A DNA stretch of 64,000 nt from Mycolicibacterium sp. J2 (GTDB taxonomy: Bacteria > Actinomycetota > Actinomycetes > Mycobacteriales > Mycobacteriaceae): positions 186,001-250,000 of the forward strand of contig NZ_JAPFPY010000005.1 of assembly GCF_026240945.1 (NCBI RefSeq). Reading direction: 5' to 3'. This document shows, piece by piece, positions 48,666-59,696 of the stretch. Each line of letters opens with the position of its first letter. The stretch's first letter is position 1. A program made the translations under genes and the position numbers. The notes under the pieces are model-generated. The model was given only the letters and a program-made list of their open reading frames with translations. It was not told where the DNA came from and searched no databases.

Positions 48666-48706
48666 CATTAGCTGGACTTATTAGCTGAAATGTGTCATGG
48701 CTAATG
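48666..48706. repeat. Array of ATTAGC half-sites upstream of pks5
   Basis: ATTAGCTG at 48667-48674 and again at 48680-48687 (13 bp apart), and the reverse-oriented GCTAATG at 48700-48706, which pairs with CATTAGC at 48666-48672. Two direct and one inverted copy within 41 bp look like a multi-site operator. Confidence 0.45.
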
Positions 48707-48761
48707 ATGTGCCGACGCGAGTGAGATGCGCCATATTTACCACTCAGTCAATTTCTTGGCC

Positions 48762-48788
48762 TATCCGCAGGTTGCGGCCGTATCCGCA
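48762..48788. repeat. TATCCGCA direct repeat with hairpin
   Basis: TATCCGCA at 48762-48769 and 48781-48788, spaced 19 bp start to start. Between them CCGCA-GGT-TGCGG (48765-48777) makes a perfect short dyad. Candidate activator or repressor site. Confidence 0.4.
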
Positions 48789-49053
48789 AGTAGCTAGGCG
48801 ATCTTGATATTGCTCGTGTGGCCTGCGCGTCGCGGCCTTTGAAACTGTAAAGTCCTTTGAGGATTTGCTCGGTTTTTAACGCCATCGTCAACGCAGACGA
48901 CTACGCTACCGACTCACCGACGAGTTTCGGCACTGGGGCGGGGAAAGGATCTGGGCAGCGCAGTGCGGCGCACATGAGGCAACCGTGGATCCGAGAGCCG
49001 TACCTGTCACTCGCTCGTCTTTGAGACACCTGTCCGAAAGAGGTTGGAACTAC

Positions 49054-52000
49054 GTGGTTGAGACACCTGTCACAGCAGTCGCCGTCATCGGGATGGCGGT
49101 GCGATTGCCGGGCGGAATCGACTCACCTGAGCAAATGTGGCAAGCGATGCTGCGCGGTGACGACTACGTCACCACCGTTCCGCTGGAGCGCTGGGATGCC
49201 GAGGAGCACTACGACCCCGAGCTCGGCGTGCCCGGGCGCTCCGTGTCCAAGTGGGGTGCCTTCTTGGACGACGTCGCCGGGTTCGACGCCGACTTCTTCG
49301 GCATCGGTGATCGCGAGGCCACGGCCGCCGACCCGCAGCACCGGCTGCTGCTGGAGACCGCGTGGGAGGCCGTCGAGCACGCGGGTATCGACCCGGCGAC
49401 CCTGGACGGATCACTGACCGGCGTCTTCATGGGCCTGACGACCAACGACTACCAGTTGATCGCGGCCGACGCGCACGCCATCGAGGGGCCCTACGGCTTC
49501 ACTCACAACAACTACAGCATGGCCTCGGGCCGCATCGCCTTTCACCTCGGTCTGCGCGGTCCGGCCTTCACCGTCGACTCGGCGTGCTCCTCGGGCCTGC
49601 TCGCGCTGCACATGGCCACCCGCAGCCTGCACTACGGCGAGAGCGATCTGGTGCTCGCCGGCGGCGCCCACATCATCCTGGACCCGCGCAAGTACGCCTC
49701 GGCGTCGGCGCAGGGCATGCTGTCCGGAACCGGGCGGTGCCGCGCCTTCGACGTGAACGCCGACGGATTCGTCTTCTCCGAGGCCAGCGCGGTGCTGTTG
49801 CTCAAGCGGCTGGCCGACGCCGAACGCGACGGTGACCGCATCCTCGCCGTCGTCCGAGGGACGGCCGCCAACCAAGACGGCCACACCGTCAACATTCTGA
49901 CCCCGTCGAACGAGTCCCAGACCGCCGTGTACCGGGCGGCGCTGGAGTCCGGTGCCATCGATCCCGGCTCCGTCGGCTTCGTCGAGGCGCACGGAACCGG
50001 CACGCCGGTGGGCGACCCGATCGAATTCAAGAGCCTCGCCGACGTCTACGGCGGCACCGGACCCATGGTGATCGGATCGTCGAAGACCAACTTCGGCCAC
50101 AGCCAGTCGGCGTCCGGTGTGGTCGGCGTGATCAAGAGCGTGCTCGCCCTGCAGCACGGGGTGATCCCGCCCAACCTGCACTTCACCAAGCTCCCCGAGG
50201 AGATGGAGCGCCTCGGCACCGAATTCTTCGTGCCCACCGAAACCACGCCGTTCCCCGACAAGGGGGATCGCCCGCGGCGTGCGGCGGTGTCGGCGTACGG
50301 CATCTCCGGCTCCAACGCGCACGCGGTGCTGGAGCAGGCTCCGCCGGTCAACGCGGCGCCCGCGGGTGACGATTCAGCCGCCCACGGGCCGCTGCTGTTC
50401 GCCCTGTCGTCCACCTCTGCCGACGAACTGCGCCGCACCGCCGGCCGGCTGGCCGACTGGGTCGCCGCGCACCCCGACGTGGCGCTGCCCGACCTGGCCT
50501 ACACGCTGGCCCGCCGGCGCTCGCACCGGCCGGTCCGCACCTCCGTGATCGCCGATTCCGTCGACACCCTGCTCGCCGAGCTGCGCGGGGTGGCCGACGG
50601 CGGTGAGCTGTACCAGCCCGCCGTGGCCGCCGACGACCGCGGTCCGGTGTGGGTGTTCTCCGGGCAGGGCTCGCAGTGGGCCGGGATGGGTGCCGGGCTG
50701 CTGGCCGCCGAGCCGGTGTTCGCCGCCACCATCGCCGAACTGGAGCCGCTGATCGCCGCGGAGTCCGGCTTCTCCGTCACCGAGGCGCTGACCGCGCCCG
50801 AAACCGTCACCGGGATCGGCAAGGTGCAGCCCACCGTCTTCGCGGTGCAGGCGGCGCTGACGGCCACGCTGAAGTCCTACGGGGTGGTCCCCGGCGCGGT
50901 GATCGGGCACTCGATGGGTGAGGTGGCCGCCGCGGTGGCCGCGGACGTGCTCACCCTTGAAGACGCCGTCAAGGTGATCTGCCGGCGCTCCCAGCTGATG
51001 AGCCGGGTCGCCGGGACCGGCGCGATGGCCACCGTCGAACTGCCGGCCAAGCAGGTGCTGTCCGAACTGCAGGCCCGTGGTGTCAACGACGTGGTGTTGG
51101 CCGTCGTGGCCTCGCCGACCTCGACCGTGGTCGGCGGCACCAAGGAGTCGGTCCGCGAACTGATCGCCGAGTGGGAGCGCCGCGAGATCATGGCGCGCGA
51201 GATCGCCGTGGACGTCGCCTCGCACACCCCGCAGGTCGACCCGATCCTGGACGACCTCGCCGACGCGCTGGCCGACCTGGACCCGGGCGACCCGAGCGTC
51301 CCGTACTACTCGGCCACCATGTACGACCCGCGCGACCTGGTCGACTGGGATGCCGACTACTGGGTGGACAACCTGCGCCACACGGTGCGGTTCGCCGCCG
51401 CGGTGCAGGCCGCGCTGGAGGACGGCTACCGGGTGTTCAACGAGCTGTCCCCGCATCCGCTGCTGACGCACGCGGTGGACCAGACGGCCCGCTCGCTGGA
51501 CATCACCTACGCCGCGTTGGCCACCGTGCGCCGCGAACAGGAACTGCCGCACGGCCTGCTGTCGGTGGTGGCCGATCTGCACAACGCCGGCGCCAAGGTG
51601 GACTTCTCGGTGCTGTACCCGACCGGTCGCCTGGTCGACGCGCCCTTGCCGACCTGGACCCGGCGCCCGCTGATGCTGGTCCGCGACCCCAACGAGCTGC
51701 CTCCCGGCGGGGCCACCCTGGCCGTGCACCCGCTGCTCGGCGCGCACGTGCGCCTGCCCGAGGAGCCCGAGCGGCACGCCTGGCAGTCCGATGTCGGCAC
51801 CGGCACCCAACCGTGGCTGGGTGACCACCAGGTGCACGGCGTGGCCGCGCTGCCCGGCGCCGCGTACTGCGAGATGGCGCTGGCGGCGGCCAAGACCGTG
51901 CTCGGTGATGCCGCCGAGGTGCACGACATCAGCTTCGACGAGATGCTGCTGCTGGAGGACAGCACCGTGGTGTCCGCGGAGTCCACCGTGGCCGCGCCCG

Positions 52001-55000
52001 GCCGGGCGCGCTTCCTGGTGGAGACCTACCAGCAGGGTGACCAGATCCAGCGGGCCGACGCTCTGCTGCGCGTCGGCGATGCGCAGGCACCCGCCGCGCG
52101 CGATATCGACGCGGTGCTGGCCGCCCATCCGACCCGCCTGGACGGCGCCGAATTGCGGTCCTGGTACGGCCAGCGCGGCATCCAGTACGGCCCCGCGTTC
52201 GCCGGCCTGGTCGCGGCCTACGTCAACACCGGCGAGGAGGGCCCGCAGGACACGGTGCTCGCCGAGGTCGCCCTGCCCGGGTCGATCCGGTCGCAGCAGG
52301 CCGCCTACGGTGTGCACCCGGCGCTGCTGGACGCCGCCTTCCAGGCCGTCGGCGCGCACCCGGCGATCTTCGGGGATGTCACCGGTGCGCTGCTGCTGCC
52401 GCTGGGCGTGCGCAAGCTGCGGGCCCACGGCTCGACCCGCAACGTGCGGTACTGCCACGCCACGCTCACCAGCGTGACCACCTCCGGTGTCGAGGTGGAT
52501 CTGGAACTGCTCGACGAGGACGGCAACGTCGCATTGTCGGTGACCGGTCTGCGGCTGGGCACCGGTGTCTCGGACACCGGTGCGCTGGAGCGCAGCTTCA
52601 ACGACCGGCTGCTCACCATCGAGTGGAACGAGCGGGACCTGCCCGAGGTCGACTACGCCAATCCCGGCAGCTGGCTGCTGATCAGCACCTCCGACGCCGC
52701 CGACCTGCTGGCCACCAAGCTGGCCGACGCGCTCAAGGGCCACGGGGTGGACGTCACGAGCATGGTGTGGCCGCAGCACTCCGACCACGACGCCCAGGCG
52801 GTGCGGCTGCGTGAGCTGCTGGATTCGCACGCCTTCGGCGACGTGCTGGTGGTGACGCCGCCGCGCCGCGGGGAGGCCGACGAACTGTCCGGGGTGCGCG
52901 GCGGCGACAACGTCCGCCACCTGGTGCACATCGTCCGGGAGCTGCCCGAGGTGGCCGGCCAGGCGCCGCGGTTGCACGTGGTGACCCGCAACGCCCAGAC
53001 GGTGCTGGCCGACGACGTCGCCAACCTCGACGAGGCCGGCCTGCGCGGCCTGGTGCGGGTGATCAGCACCGAGTACCCGCAGCTGCGGCCCACCCAGATC
53101 GACGTCGACGACTACACCGACGCCGCCCACGTCGCCGCGCAGCTGGTGTCCGGCTCCGACGAGGACGAGTCCGCCTGGCGCGGTGGGAAGTGGTACTCGG
53201 CACGGCTGGTACCCGGCCCGCTGCGGCCCGAGGAACGCCGCACCACCGTGGTGAACCCGGCCCGCGACGGCCTGCGCCTGCAGATCCGGACCCCTGGGGA
53301 CATCGAGACACTGGAACTGGCCGCCTTCGAGCGGGTCGCGCCCGGCCCCGGCCAGATCGAGGTCGCGGTGACCGCGTCGAACCTCAACTTCGCCGACGTG
53401 TTGATCGCGTTCGGCCGGTACCCGAGCTTCGAGGGCCGCCAGCCCAAGCTCGGCGGTGACTTCGCCGGTGTCGTGACGGCGGTCGGTCCCGGCGTGGTCG
53501 GGCACAAGGTGGGCGACCGGGTCGGTGGCGTGTCCGCCGACGGGACGTGGGCGACGTTCGTCACCTGCGATGCCAACCTGGCCGTCACGCTGCCGCCGGG
53601 GCTGCCGACCAACCGGGCCGCGGCGGTGCCCAGTGCGCACGCCACCGCCTGGTACGGCCTGCACGACCTGGCCCGCATCTCGGCGGGGGACAAGGTGCTG
53701 ATCCACTCCGGCACCGGTGGTGTTGGGCAGGCCGCCATTGCCATCGCGCGGGCGGCGGGGGCGGAGATCTTCGCCACCGCGGGTAGTGAGGCCCGGCGAG
53801 AACTGTTGCGCGGCATTGGAATCGAGCACGTCTACGACTCCCGCAGCACCGAATTCGCCGAGCAGATCCGGCGCGACACCGACGGCTACGGCGTCGATAT
53901 CGTGCTCAACTCGCTGACCGGCGCCGCGCAGCGGGCCGGGCTGGAGCTGCTGTCGTTCGGCGGCCGCTTCGTCGAGATCGGCAAGCGCGACATCTACGGC
54001 GACACCCGGATCGGACTGTTCCCGTTCCGGCGCAACCTGTCCTTCTACGCCGTCGACCTGGCGTTGCTGTCCCTGACCAACCCGGACACCGTGCACCGTG
54101 TGCTGGAGGTCTGCTACCAGCAGATCGCCGACGGGGTGCTGCCGCTGCCGGAGACCACGCACTACCCGCTGCAGGACGGTGCCACGGCCATCCGCGTGAT
54201 GGGGGCCGCCGAGCACACCGGCAAGCTGGTGCTCGACATCCCGCACGGCGGTCAGATCAACGCGGTGGTGCCTGCCCAGGAAGTGCGGGTCGGCCGGTCC
54301 GATTCGGCCTACATCATCACCGGTGGGCTCGGCGGGCTGGGTCTGTTCCTGGCCGAGAAGTTGGGCGTCGCGGGTGTGGGCAGGATCGTGCTCAACGGCC
54401 GGTCCGCGCCGTCGCCGTATGCGCTGGAGGTCATCGAGCGGATCCGCCGGGGCGGCACAGAGGTCGAGGTGTCCCTCGGCGACATCGCCGAGCCGGAGAC
54501 CGCCGAGCGGTTGGTGGTGGCGGCGTGCGCCACCGGTCTGCCGCTGCGCGGTGTGCTGCACGGCGCGGCAGTGGTCGAGGACGCGGCGCTGGTCAACATC
54601 TCCGACGAAGTCGTCGAGAAGGATTGGGCGCCAAAGGTTTACGGCGCGTGGAACCTGCACACGGCCACGGCGAAGCAGTCGCTGGACTGGTTCTGCGTGT
54701 TCTCCTCGGCGGCGGCGCTGGTCGGTTCGCCCGGCCAGGGTGCGTACGCGGCGGCCAACAGCTGGCTGGACGCGTTCACCCACTGGCGCCGCACCAACGG
54801 TCTGCCGGCCACCGCCATCGCGTGGGGGCCGTGGTCGGAGATCGGCGCGGGCACCGGCCTGGCCACCGACAGCGGCGAGGCCGCGATCGCTCCGGACGAG
54901 GGCGCCTACGCGTTCGACATGCTGCTCCGGCACGACCGCGCCTACACCGGTTACGCTTCGCTGGCGGGGACGTCGTGGATCACCGCATTCGCCCAGAACA

Positions 55001-55341
55001 CCCGGTTCGCCGAGGCGTTCCGGTCCGCCGGCCCGCGCAGCGGCGGGGCGGGCAGCGCGTTCCTGGCCGAACTGCACGACCTGCCGCGCGAGGAATGGCC
55101 GGCCCGGACCCGCAAGATGGTGGCCGAACAGGTCAGCTTGATCCTGCGGCGTGCGGTCGACCCCGACCGGCCGTTGGCCGAATACGGTCTCGATTCGCTG
55201 GGAACGCTCGAGGTACGTACCCGAATCGAAGCCGAAACCGGTATTCGTATTGGTTCAGCAGATATCAGCACCGTTCGGGCGCTGACGGAGCGTCTTGTCG
55301 ACGCTCTGGCGCCCGGCTCGTCCGTATCGGTCCCGTCGTGA
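49054..55341 (+). CDS. pks5: Mas/Pks5-type iterative polyketide synthase (methyl-branched fatty acids)
   Basis: Type I iterative synthase that extends a starter acyl chain with methylmalonyl-CoA to yield multimethyl-branched fatty acids. 2095 residues from GTG 49054 (AAAGAGG at 49037); an upstream in-frame GTG at 48985 lacks family sequence. Domain order KS-AT-DH-ER-KR-ACP: KS Cys178 in DSACSSG; AT Ser620 in GHSMGE with a VASH motif typical of methylmalonyl selectivity; DH His925 in [23 protein letters not shown] near residue 1550; [11 protein letters not shown] near 1756; ACP Ser2048 in [10 protein letters not shown]. No thioesterase, so product release depends on the neighbouring PapA acyltransferase. 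Closest in plan to Pks5 of the LOS loci. Confidence 0.92.
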   Translation: MVETPVTAVAVIGMAVRLPGGIDSPEQMWQAMLRGDDYVTTVPLERWDAEEHYDPELGVPGRSVSKWGAFLDDVAGFDADFFGIGDREATAADPQHRLLLETAWEAVEHAGIDPATLDGSLTGVFMGLTTNDYQLIAADAHAIEGPYGFTHNNYSMASGRIAFHLGLRGPAFTVDSACSSGLLALHMATRSLHYGESDLVLAGGAHIILDPRKYASASAQGMLSGTGRCRAFDVNADGFVFSEASAVLLLKRLADAERDGDRILAVVRGTAANQDGHTVNILTPSNESQTAVYRAALESGAIDPGSVGFVEAHGTGTPVGDPIEFKSLADVYGGTGPMVIGSSKTNFGHSQSASGVVGVIKSVLALQHGVIPPNLHFTKLPEEMERLGTEFFVPTETTPFPDKGDRPRRAAVSAYGISGSNAHAVLEQAPPVNAAPAGDDSAAHGPLLFALSSTSADELRRTAGRLADWVAAHPDVALPDLAYTLARRRSHRPVRTSVIADSVDTLLAELRGVADGGELYQPAVAADDRGPVWVFSGQGSQWAGMGAGLLAAEPVFAATIAELEPLIAAESGFSVTEALTAPETVTGIGKVQPTVFAVQAALTATLKSYGVVPGAVIGHSMGEVAAAVAADVLTLEDAVKVICRRSQLMSRVAGTGAMATVELPAKQVLSELQARGVNDVVLAVVASPTSTVVGGTKESVRELIAEWERREIMAREIAVDVASHTPQVDPILDDLADALADLDPGDPSVPYYSATMYDPRDLVDWDADYWVDNLRHTVRFAAAVQAALEDGYRVFNELSPHPLLTHAVDQTARSLDITYAALATVRREQELPHGLLSVVADLHNAGAKVDFSVLYPTGRLVDAPLPTWTRRPLMLVRDPNELPPGGATLAVHPLLGAHVRLPEEPERHAWQSDVGTGTQPWLGDHQVHGVAALPGAAYCEMALAAAKTVLGDAAEVHDISFDEMLLLEDSTVVSAESTVAAPGRARFLVETYQQGDQIQRADALLRVGDAQAPAARDIDAVLAAHPTRLDGAELRSWYGQRGIQYGPAFAGLVAAYVNTGEEGPQDTVLAEVALPGSIRSQQAAYGVHPALLDAAFQAVGAHPAIFGDVTGALLLPLGVRKLRAHGSTRNVRYCHATLTSVTTSGVEVDLELLDEDGNVALSVTGLRLGTGVSDTGALERSFNDRLLTIEWNERDLPEVDYANPGSWLLISTSDAADLLATKLADALKGHGVDVTSMVWPQHSDHDAQAVRLRELLDSHAFGDVLVVTPPRRGEADELSGVRGGDNVRHLVHIVRELPEVAGQAPRLHVVTRNAQTVLADDVANLDEAGLRGLVRVISTEYPQLRPTQIDVDDYTDAAHVAAQLVSGSDEDESAWRGGKWYSARLVPGPLRPEERRTTVVNPARDGLRLQIRTPGDIETLELAAFERVAPGPGQIEVAVTASNLNFADVLIAFGRYPSFEGRQPKLGGDFAGVVTAVGPGVVGHKVGDRVGGVSADGTWATFVTCDANLAVTLPPGLPTNRAAAVPSAHATAWYGLHDLARISAGDKVLIHSGTGGVGQAAIAIARAAGAEIFATAGSEARRELLRGIGIEHVYDSRSTEFAEQIRRDTDGYGVDIVLNSLTGAAQRAGLELLSFGGRFVEIGKRDIYGDTRIGLFPFRRNLSFYAVDLALLSLTNPDTVHRVLEVCYQQIADGVLPLPETTHYPLQDGATAIRVMGAAEHTGKLVLDIPHGGQINAVVPAQEVRVGRSDSAYIITGGLGGLGLFLAEKLGVAGVGRIVLNGRSAPSPYALEVIERIRRGGTEVEVSLGDIAEPETAERLVVAACATGLPLRGVLHGAAVVEDAALVNISDEVVEKDWAPKVYGAWNLHTATAKQSLDWFCVFSSAAALVGSPGQGAYAAANSWLDAFTHWRRTNGLPATAIAWGPWSEIGAGTGLATDSGEAAIAPDEGAYAFDMLLRHDRAYTGYASLAGTSWITAFAQNTRFAEAFRSAGPRSGGAGSAFLAELHDLPREEWPARTRKMVAEQVSLILRRAVDPDRPLAEYGLDSLGTLEVRTRIEAETGIRIGSADISTVRALTERLVDALAPGSSVSVPS

Positions 55342-55403
55342 GGCCGGAGAGCGCATCGATGCGCACCCCGTCCGTCGGCGTCGTCCAGGTAGGAGACCAA
55401 TAA

Positions 55404-56873
55404 GTGGTTGCGATGAAGCCGATCCAGGAGTGGATCGGTGAACCAGGTGTCGTGATCTCGTGGCACCCGTCCCGCGCATCGCTGGCGAAGGTACGCGAGG
55501 CACCGGTCAGCGACGTTCCGACCAGCTATCAGCAGGAACAGCATCTGCTCGCCTACCGCAAGCATGTGGCCGAGGGCACGGACATGGCCCGGCTCATCAT
55601 CCCCGGTTGGGATGTCCCCGGGCAGTGCGATGTGCGGGCGATGACACACGTGATCAACGCCTATCTGCGCCGGCACGACACGTTCCACAGCTGGTTCGAG
55701 TTCGCCGGGTCCGTCGACGACGATCCGGCCGCCGGCCAGATCATCCGGCACACGGTGACCAACCCGCGCGATATCAAGTTCGTCGCCACCGAGCACGGTG
55801 AGATGACCGCCGCGCAGTGGCGTGAGCACGTGATGTCCACCCCGGACCCGTGGCAGTGGGACTGCTTCCACTTCGGCGTCATCCAGCGTGCCGACCACTT
55901 CACCATCTACCTCAGCGTCGACCACGTGCACACCGACGCGATGTTCATCGGTCTGGCGTTCGTCGAGATCCACATGATGTACGACGCGCTGGTCCGCGGT
56001 GAGGCGCCGCTGCAGCTGCCCGAGGCGGGCAGCTACGCCGACTACTGCATCGCGCAGCGCGCCTACACCGCCGGGCTCACCACCGAGTCCGACGAGGTGC
56101 GCGGGTGGATCGACTTCCTGGAACTCAACGGCGGCACGCTGCCCGGCTTCTCCCTGCCGCTGGGTGATCCGTCCCAGCCGCATTCCGGTGACGTCATCAC
56201 CATGCAGCTGCTCGACGAGTCCCAGACCGACAAGTTCGAGGCAGCCTGCACGGCGGCGGGCGCGCGGTTCAGCGGTGGGGTGTTCGCCTGCGGAGCGCTG
56301 GCGCACGCGGCGCTGACGGGGCAGGACACCTATTCGGTGATCACCCCGACGACCACCCGGCGCACCCAGGCCGACTTCATGACCACGGGCTGGTTCACCG
56401 GTCTGGTGCCGATCGCCGTCCCGGTGGACTTCAGCTCGTTCGCCGACACCGCGCTGGCCGCGCAGGCGTCCTTCGACGGTGGCATGGACCTGGCACAGGT
56501 GCCGTTCGAACGGGTGCTGGAACTGGCCGCCGACGAAGGGGTCGACGGCGTGCGAGCACCGGATCCGGGTGTGCCGATGCTGTCGTTCATCGACGTGGGC
56601 ATGCTGCTGCCCGGTGTCATCGAGCACTTCCAGAGCCTGGGCGGCCGGATCTACAGTGATCCGCGGTCGGCCTACCAGGTGGGCATGTGGGTGAACCGGG
56701 CGGAGAAGGAGACGACGGTGACCGTCGCCTTCCCGAACAATTCGATCGCCCGCGAGTCGGTGCTGCGGTACGTGGAAGCGATGCGTGAGGTCTACCTTCG
56801 GGTGATCGACGGTCAGGTCCCGGTGGAGTCCTTCGGCGCAGCCGAGACCGATCTCGACCTCAAGACCGCCTGA
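55404..56873 (+). CDS. papA4: PapA-family acyltransferase
   Basis: Polyketide-associated condensation-fold transferase, expected to move the Pks5 product from its ACP onto a sugar (trehalose in known LOS/acyltrehaloses). 489 residues; GTG 55404 with AGGAGACC upstream, ATG 55413 also possible. The catalytic HxxxD is HVHTD (H174-D178) in SVDHVHTDAM; a second conserved C-terminal region appears as GMWVNR. PapA1/PapA2/PapA4-like rather than PapA5. M. tuberculosis has papA4 (Rv1528c) next to pks5. The symbol reflects position; the acceptor is inferred. Confidence 0.8.
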   Translation: MVAMKPIQEWIGEPGVVISWHPSRASLAKVREAPVSDVPTSYQQEQHLLAYRKHVAEGTDMARLIIPGWDVPGQCDVRAMTHVINAYLRRHDTFHSWFEFAGSVDDDPAAGQIIRHTVTNPRDIKFVATEHGEMTAAQWREHVMSTPDPWQWDCFHFGVIQRADHFTIYLSVDHVHTDAMFIGLAFVEIHMMYDALVRGEAPLQLPEAGSYADYCIAQRAYTAGLTTESDEVRGWIDFLELNGGTLPGFSLPLGDPSQPHSGDVITMQLLDESQTDKFEAACTAAGARFSGGVFACGALAHAALTGQDTYSVITPTTTRRTQADFMTTGWFTGLVPIAVPVDFSSFADTALAAQASFDGGMDLAQVPFERVLELAADEGVDGVRAPDPGVPMLSFIDVGMLLPGVIEHFQSLGGRIYSDPRSAYQVGMWVNRAEKETTVTVAFPNNSIARESVLRYVEAMREVYLRVIDGQVPVESFGAAETDLDLKTA

Positions 56874-56902
56874 TCGTATTTCGCATGGGAGGTGACGGTG
56901 CG

Positions 56903-58300
56903 ATGACGCGTGCCACCACGAAGCCGGATGCCACCGGCTCGACTGCGGCCAAATGGGAGGTCGCCCGATCGGACAACGTGCTGACGTTCACCGATCAGGT
57001 GATGTTCCTGGCCCTGCGCGGCACCGGCGCGGAGGCCGTCGCGCAGGCGAACTGGATCTACGAACATCCGGTCGACTACGACGGTCTGCGCCGTTTCCAC
57101 AACGAGGTCGGGTACGGGTTGATGGGCCGGCACATCGAGCCGTCACCGCTGCCGTTCGGCCGGCACCGCTGGGTGACGGTTCATGGTCCGCAGCGCGAGC
57201 TCGACATTGCCGAGCCGCGCCCGCGTGCCGAACTCGGCGAGTGGATCGACGAGCGAACCGCCATGCCGTTGGATCCGGAGTACGGCCCGTCCTGGCACAT
57301 GGGCGTGCTGCCGATGACCGACGGATCCACCGCCATCTCGCTGACGGCCTCGCACTGCACCGGAGATGGCAGCGCCGGCGTGCTGTCGCTGCTGGAGGGT
57401 GTGCACGCTGCCCGACTCGACCATGGGTTCGGCCCGCCGGGGGGGCGCAGCCGCAGGCAGGCGATCCTGGAGGACCTGCGGGTGACCGCCCGCGGGCTGC
57501 CCGAACTGGGCCGCACCCTGGCCGCCACCGCCAAACTGGCGTACCGCCACCGCAACGACATCTCCCGGTCCGGTGCCGTGCAAGTCAAACCGACCGGCCC
57601 CGACCACGTGGTGCAGGTGCCGGTGCTGAGCGTCTTCATCCCCACCGACGAGTGGGACGCCCGCGCCGAAGCTCTTGGCGGCAACAGCTATTCGCTGGTC
57701 GCCGGCGTCACGGCCAAGCTGTCCCAGCACCTGGGCCGGCGCCGCGCCGAGGACGGCCTGGTGACCCTCAACGTGCCGCAGGCCGACCGCCAGTTCGGCG
57801 ACACCCGCGCCAACGCGGTCAAGCTCGCCGATATCACCATCGACCCCGAACACGTCCACACCGACCTGCGTCAGGCCCGCGCGGCGCTCAAGGAAGGCAT
57901 CACCGCCGCCCGTGAGGCGCCCGACGAGATGCTGCAGTTGTTGCCGCTGGTGCCGTGGGTGCCCAAACGGGCGGTGCCGAAGGTCGCCGATGTGCTGTTC
58001 GGGTTCTCCGCAGATATGCCGGCGTCCTGCTCCAACATGGGGGAACTGCCGCCCGATGTCGCGCTGGCCGACGGCACCCCTGCCGAGTACATGTTCTTCC
58101 GCGGTGTGGACCGCATCGTCACGCGGCACTCGATGGAACAGCGCGGCGGCCTGCTGACCGTGGTGGCGCTGCGGCTCAACGGCACGATCGCGCTGAGCAT
58201 CGTCGCCTACAAGCCGGGCGCGGCCAACACCAAGCCGTGGTTGCGTGAGCTGATCACCAACACGCTCGCGGAATTCGGGTTGTCCGGGCGAATCGAGTGA
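56903..58300 (+). CDS. Condensation/WS-DGAT-like acyltransferase 1
   Basis: 465 residues from ATG 56903 (GGAGG at 56888). Two-lobed chloramphenicol-acetyltransferase fold by pattern: N-terminal motif ASHCTGDG (HxxxDG, H151), C-terminal CSNMGELPP. It resembles wax-ester synthase/DGAT proteins but has a single histidine instead of HHxxxDG. No membrane helix or signal peptide. Its stop overlaps acyltransferase 2 in GTGA. Probably acylates a glycolipid intermediate of the Pks5 pathway; donor and position unknown. Confidence 0.72.
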   Translation: MTRATTKPDATGSTAAKWEVARSDNVLTFTDQVMFLALRGTGAEAVAQANWIYEHPVDYDGLRRFHNEVGYGLMGRHIEPSPLPFGRHRWVTVHGPQRELDIAEPRPRAELGEWIDERTAMPLDPEYGPSWHMGVLPMTDGSTAISLTASHCTGDGSAGVLSLLEGVHAARLDHGFGPPGGRSRRQAILEDLRVTARGLPELGRTLAATAKLAYRHRNDISRSGAVQVKPTGPDHVVQVPVLSVFIPTDEWDARAEALGGNSYSLVAGVTAKLSQHLGRRRAEDGLVTLNVPQADRQFGDTRANAVKLADITIDPEHVHTDLRQARAALKEGITAAREAPDEMLQLLPLVPWVPKRAVPKVADVLFGFSADMPASCSNMGELPPDVALADGTPAEYMFFRGVDRIVTRHSMEQRGGLLTVVALRLNGTIALSIVAYKPGAANTKPWLRELITNTLAEFGLSGRIE

Positions 58301-59661
58301 CGGGGGCACAGATGGACAACCGGCTCGCCCTGTTCGACGAGGGCATGGTGCGGTCGCTGAACGCCACCGGCCGGATGCAGGCGATCCAGTGCGTCTGGGT
58401 GTACGAGCGCCCGATCGACATGGACGGCGTGCGGCGGTTCCACCGCAACTTCGGCTACGGCATGGCCGGCCGGCGGATCGAGCGCTCGCCGCTGCCGTTC
58501 GCCCGCTACCGGTGGGTGGCCACCCCCGGACCGGCGTCGCCGCTGGAGATCGCCGACACCCCGATCCCGCGCGATGCGCTCAACGACTGGATCGACTTCC
58601 GGTCCCAGATCCACGTCGACGCCGAGGACGGCCCCGGCTGGCATATCGCGGTGCAGCCGCTGGACGACGGTGCGACGGCGGTCTGCGTGGTTGGCACGCA
58701 CTGCCTCGTCGACGGTGTCGGCGCGGCGCTGGCGGTGTGGGCGGCGGTCATCGGCAACAAGATCGAGATCGGCTACCCACCACCCTTCGCGCGGCCCACC
58801 GGCCGGGCGATCCTGGCCGACCTGCGCGAGACGGTGCGTGAGCTGCCACAGGCCGGCCGGGCCGCCGCCAAACTGGTCAAACTGGTCCGGGCCGGGGCCA
58901 AGGAGGCCAAGAACGGCGGTACCAACACCGCCGGGACCAAGCCGGCCAAGCCGAAGTTCGTGGGCCCGGACGAGCCCGTGGTGATGCCGTGGACGTCGGT
59001 GTGGATCGAGCCCGAACTGTGGGACGAGCGGGCCCGCGCGCTGGGCGGCAACACCTATGCGCTGTTGGCCGGCATCGCGGCCCGGCTGGGGGAGCGGACG
59101 GGCCGTACCGGGCCCGACGGCGAGGTAACCCTGCTGATCGCGATGGCCGATCGCGGTGACAAGGACTTCAGGGCCAACGCGATGTCGCTGACCAGCGTCA
59201 AGGTCGATCCCACGCCGGTGACCAAGGACCTGACCCCCGCGCGCGCGGCGGTGCGCGAGGCAATCAAGAACACCAAGGAGACACCCAACCCGCTGCTCGA
59301 CGTGCTACCGCTGGTGCCGTTGCTGCCGCGCAAGGCGGTGCGGTTGCTGGCCGACAGCATCGTGGGCGCCGACGACCTGCCCGTGACGTGTTCGAATGTC
59401 GGGATGATGCCCGAGGAGCTGACCTCGGTGGACGGCACCCCCGCCGACTTCACCGTGTTCAGAGGGGTCGATCAGGGGCTCACCCGGCGCTTCCTAGAGC
59501 ACGCCGGTGGCCAGCTGGTTGTGGTTTCGGTGCTCGTAGGTGGCAAAATCAACATCGGCGTCGAGGCGTATCAGCCCGGTGCCGAAAACTCGAAGGCGCG
59601 TTTGCGGGAGTTGGTCGCCGAGACGCTGGCCGAATTCGAACTCACCGGCGAGATCAGGTAG
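58297..59661 (+). CDS. Condensation/WS-DGAT-like acyltransferase 2
   Basis: 454 residues from GTG 58297. Paralogue of its upstream neighbour: N-terminal YERPIDMDGVRRFHRNFGYGMAGRRIE, active motif GTHCLVDG (H135), and C-terminal CSNVGMMPEE. A Lys/Ala-rich linker (GAKEAKNGG...) lies near residue 210 between the lobes. Tightly coupled to acyltransferase 1 and 35 bp before fadD. Likely a second acylation step of the same product. Confidence 0.72.
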   Translation: MTGAQMDNRLALFDEGMVRSLNATGRMQAIQCVWVYERPIDMDGVRRFHRNFGYGMAGRRIERSPLPFARYRWVATPGPASPLEIADTPIPRDALNDWIDFRSQIHVDAEDGPGWHIAVQPLDDGATAVCVVGTHCLVDGVGAALAVWAAVIGNKIEIGYPPPFARPTGRAILADLRETVRELPQAGRAAAKLVKLVRAGAKEAKNGGTNTAGTKPAKPKFVGPDEPVVMPWTSVWIEPELWDERARALGGNTYALLAGIAARLGERTGRTGPDGEVTLLIAMADRGDKDFRANAMSLTSVKVDPTPVTKDLTPARAAVREAIKNTKETPNPLLDVLPLVPLLPRKAVRLLADSIVGADDLPVTCSNVGMMPEELTSVDGTPADFTVFRGVDQGLTRRFLEHAGGQLVVVSVLVGGKINIGVEAYQPGAENSKARLRELVAETLAEFELTGEIR

Positions 59662-59696
59662 CAGTACACCGTGATGACTGATAAAGGTTGATGTCC

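Larger units (their letters stand above)
48294..49053 (+). promoter_or_regulatory. Long pks5 upstream regulatory region
   Basis: About 760 bp without a convincing gene. It is clearly more AT-rich than its surroundings from about 48640 onward. A weak hairpin AGGCC/GGCCT (48371-48389) may end the lipL transcript. Direct and inverted repeats occur at 48666-48706 and 48762-48788. TACGCT at 48902-48907 is a -10 candidate. An ORF of 88 codons at 48422-48688 lacks a ribosome site and recognisable product. Confidence 0.6.

Noticed and set aside
48422..48688. 88-codon ORF upstream of pks5 with a hydrophobic stretch
   Set aside because: No ribosome site or -10 spacing, no recognisable family, and it lies in the AT-shifted regulatory region; treated as non-coding unless expression is shown.
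50374..55077. 1567-codon open frame antisense to pks5
   Set aside because: Shadow of the PKS reading frame with no domain resemblance.
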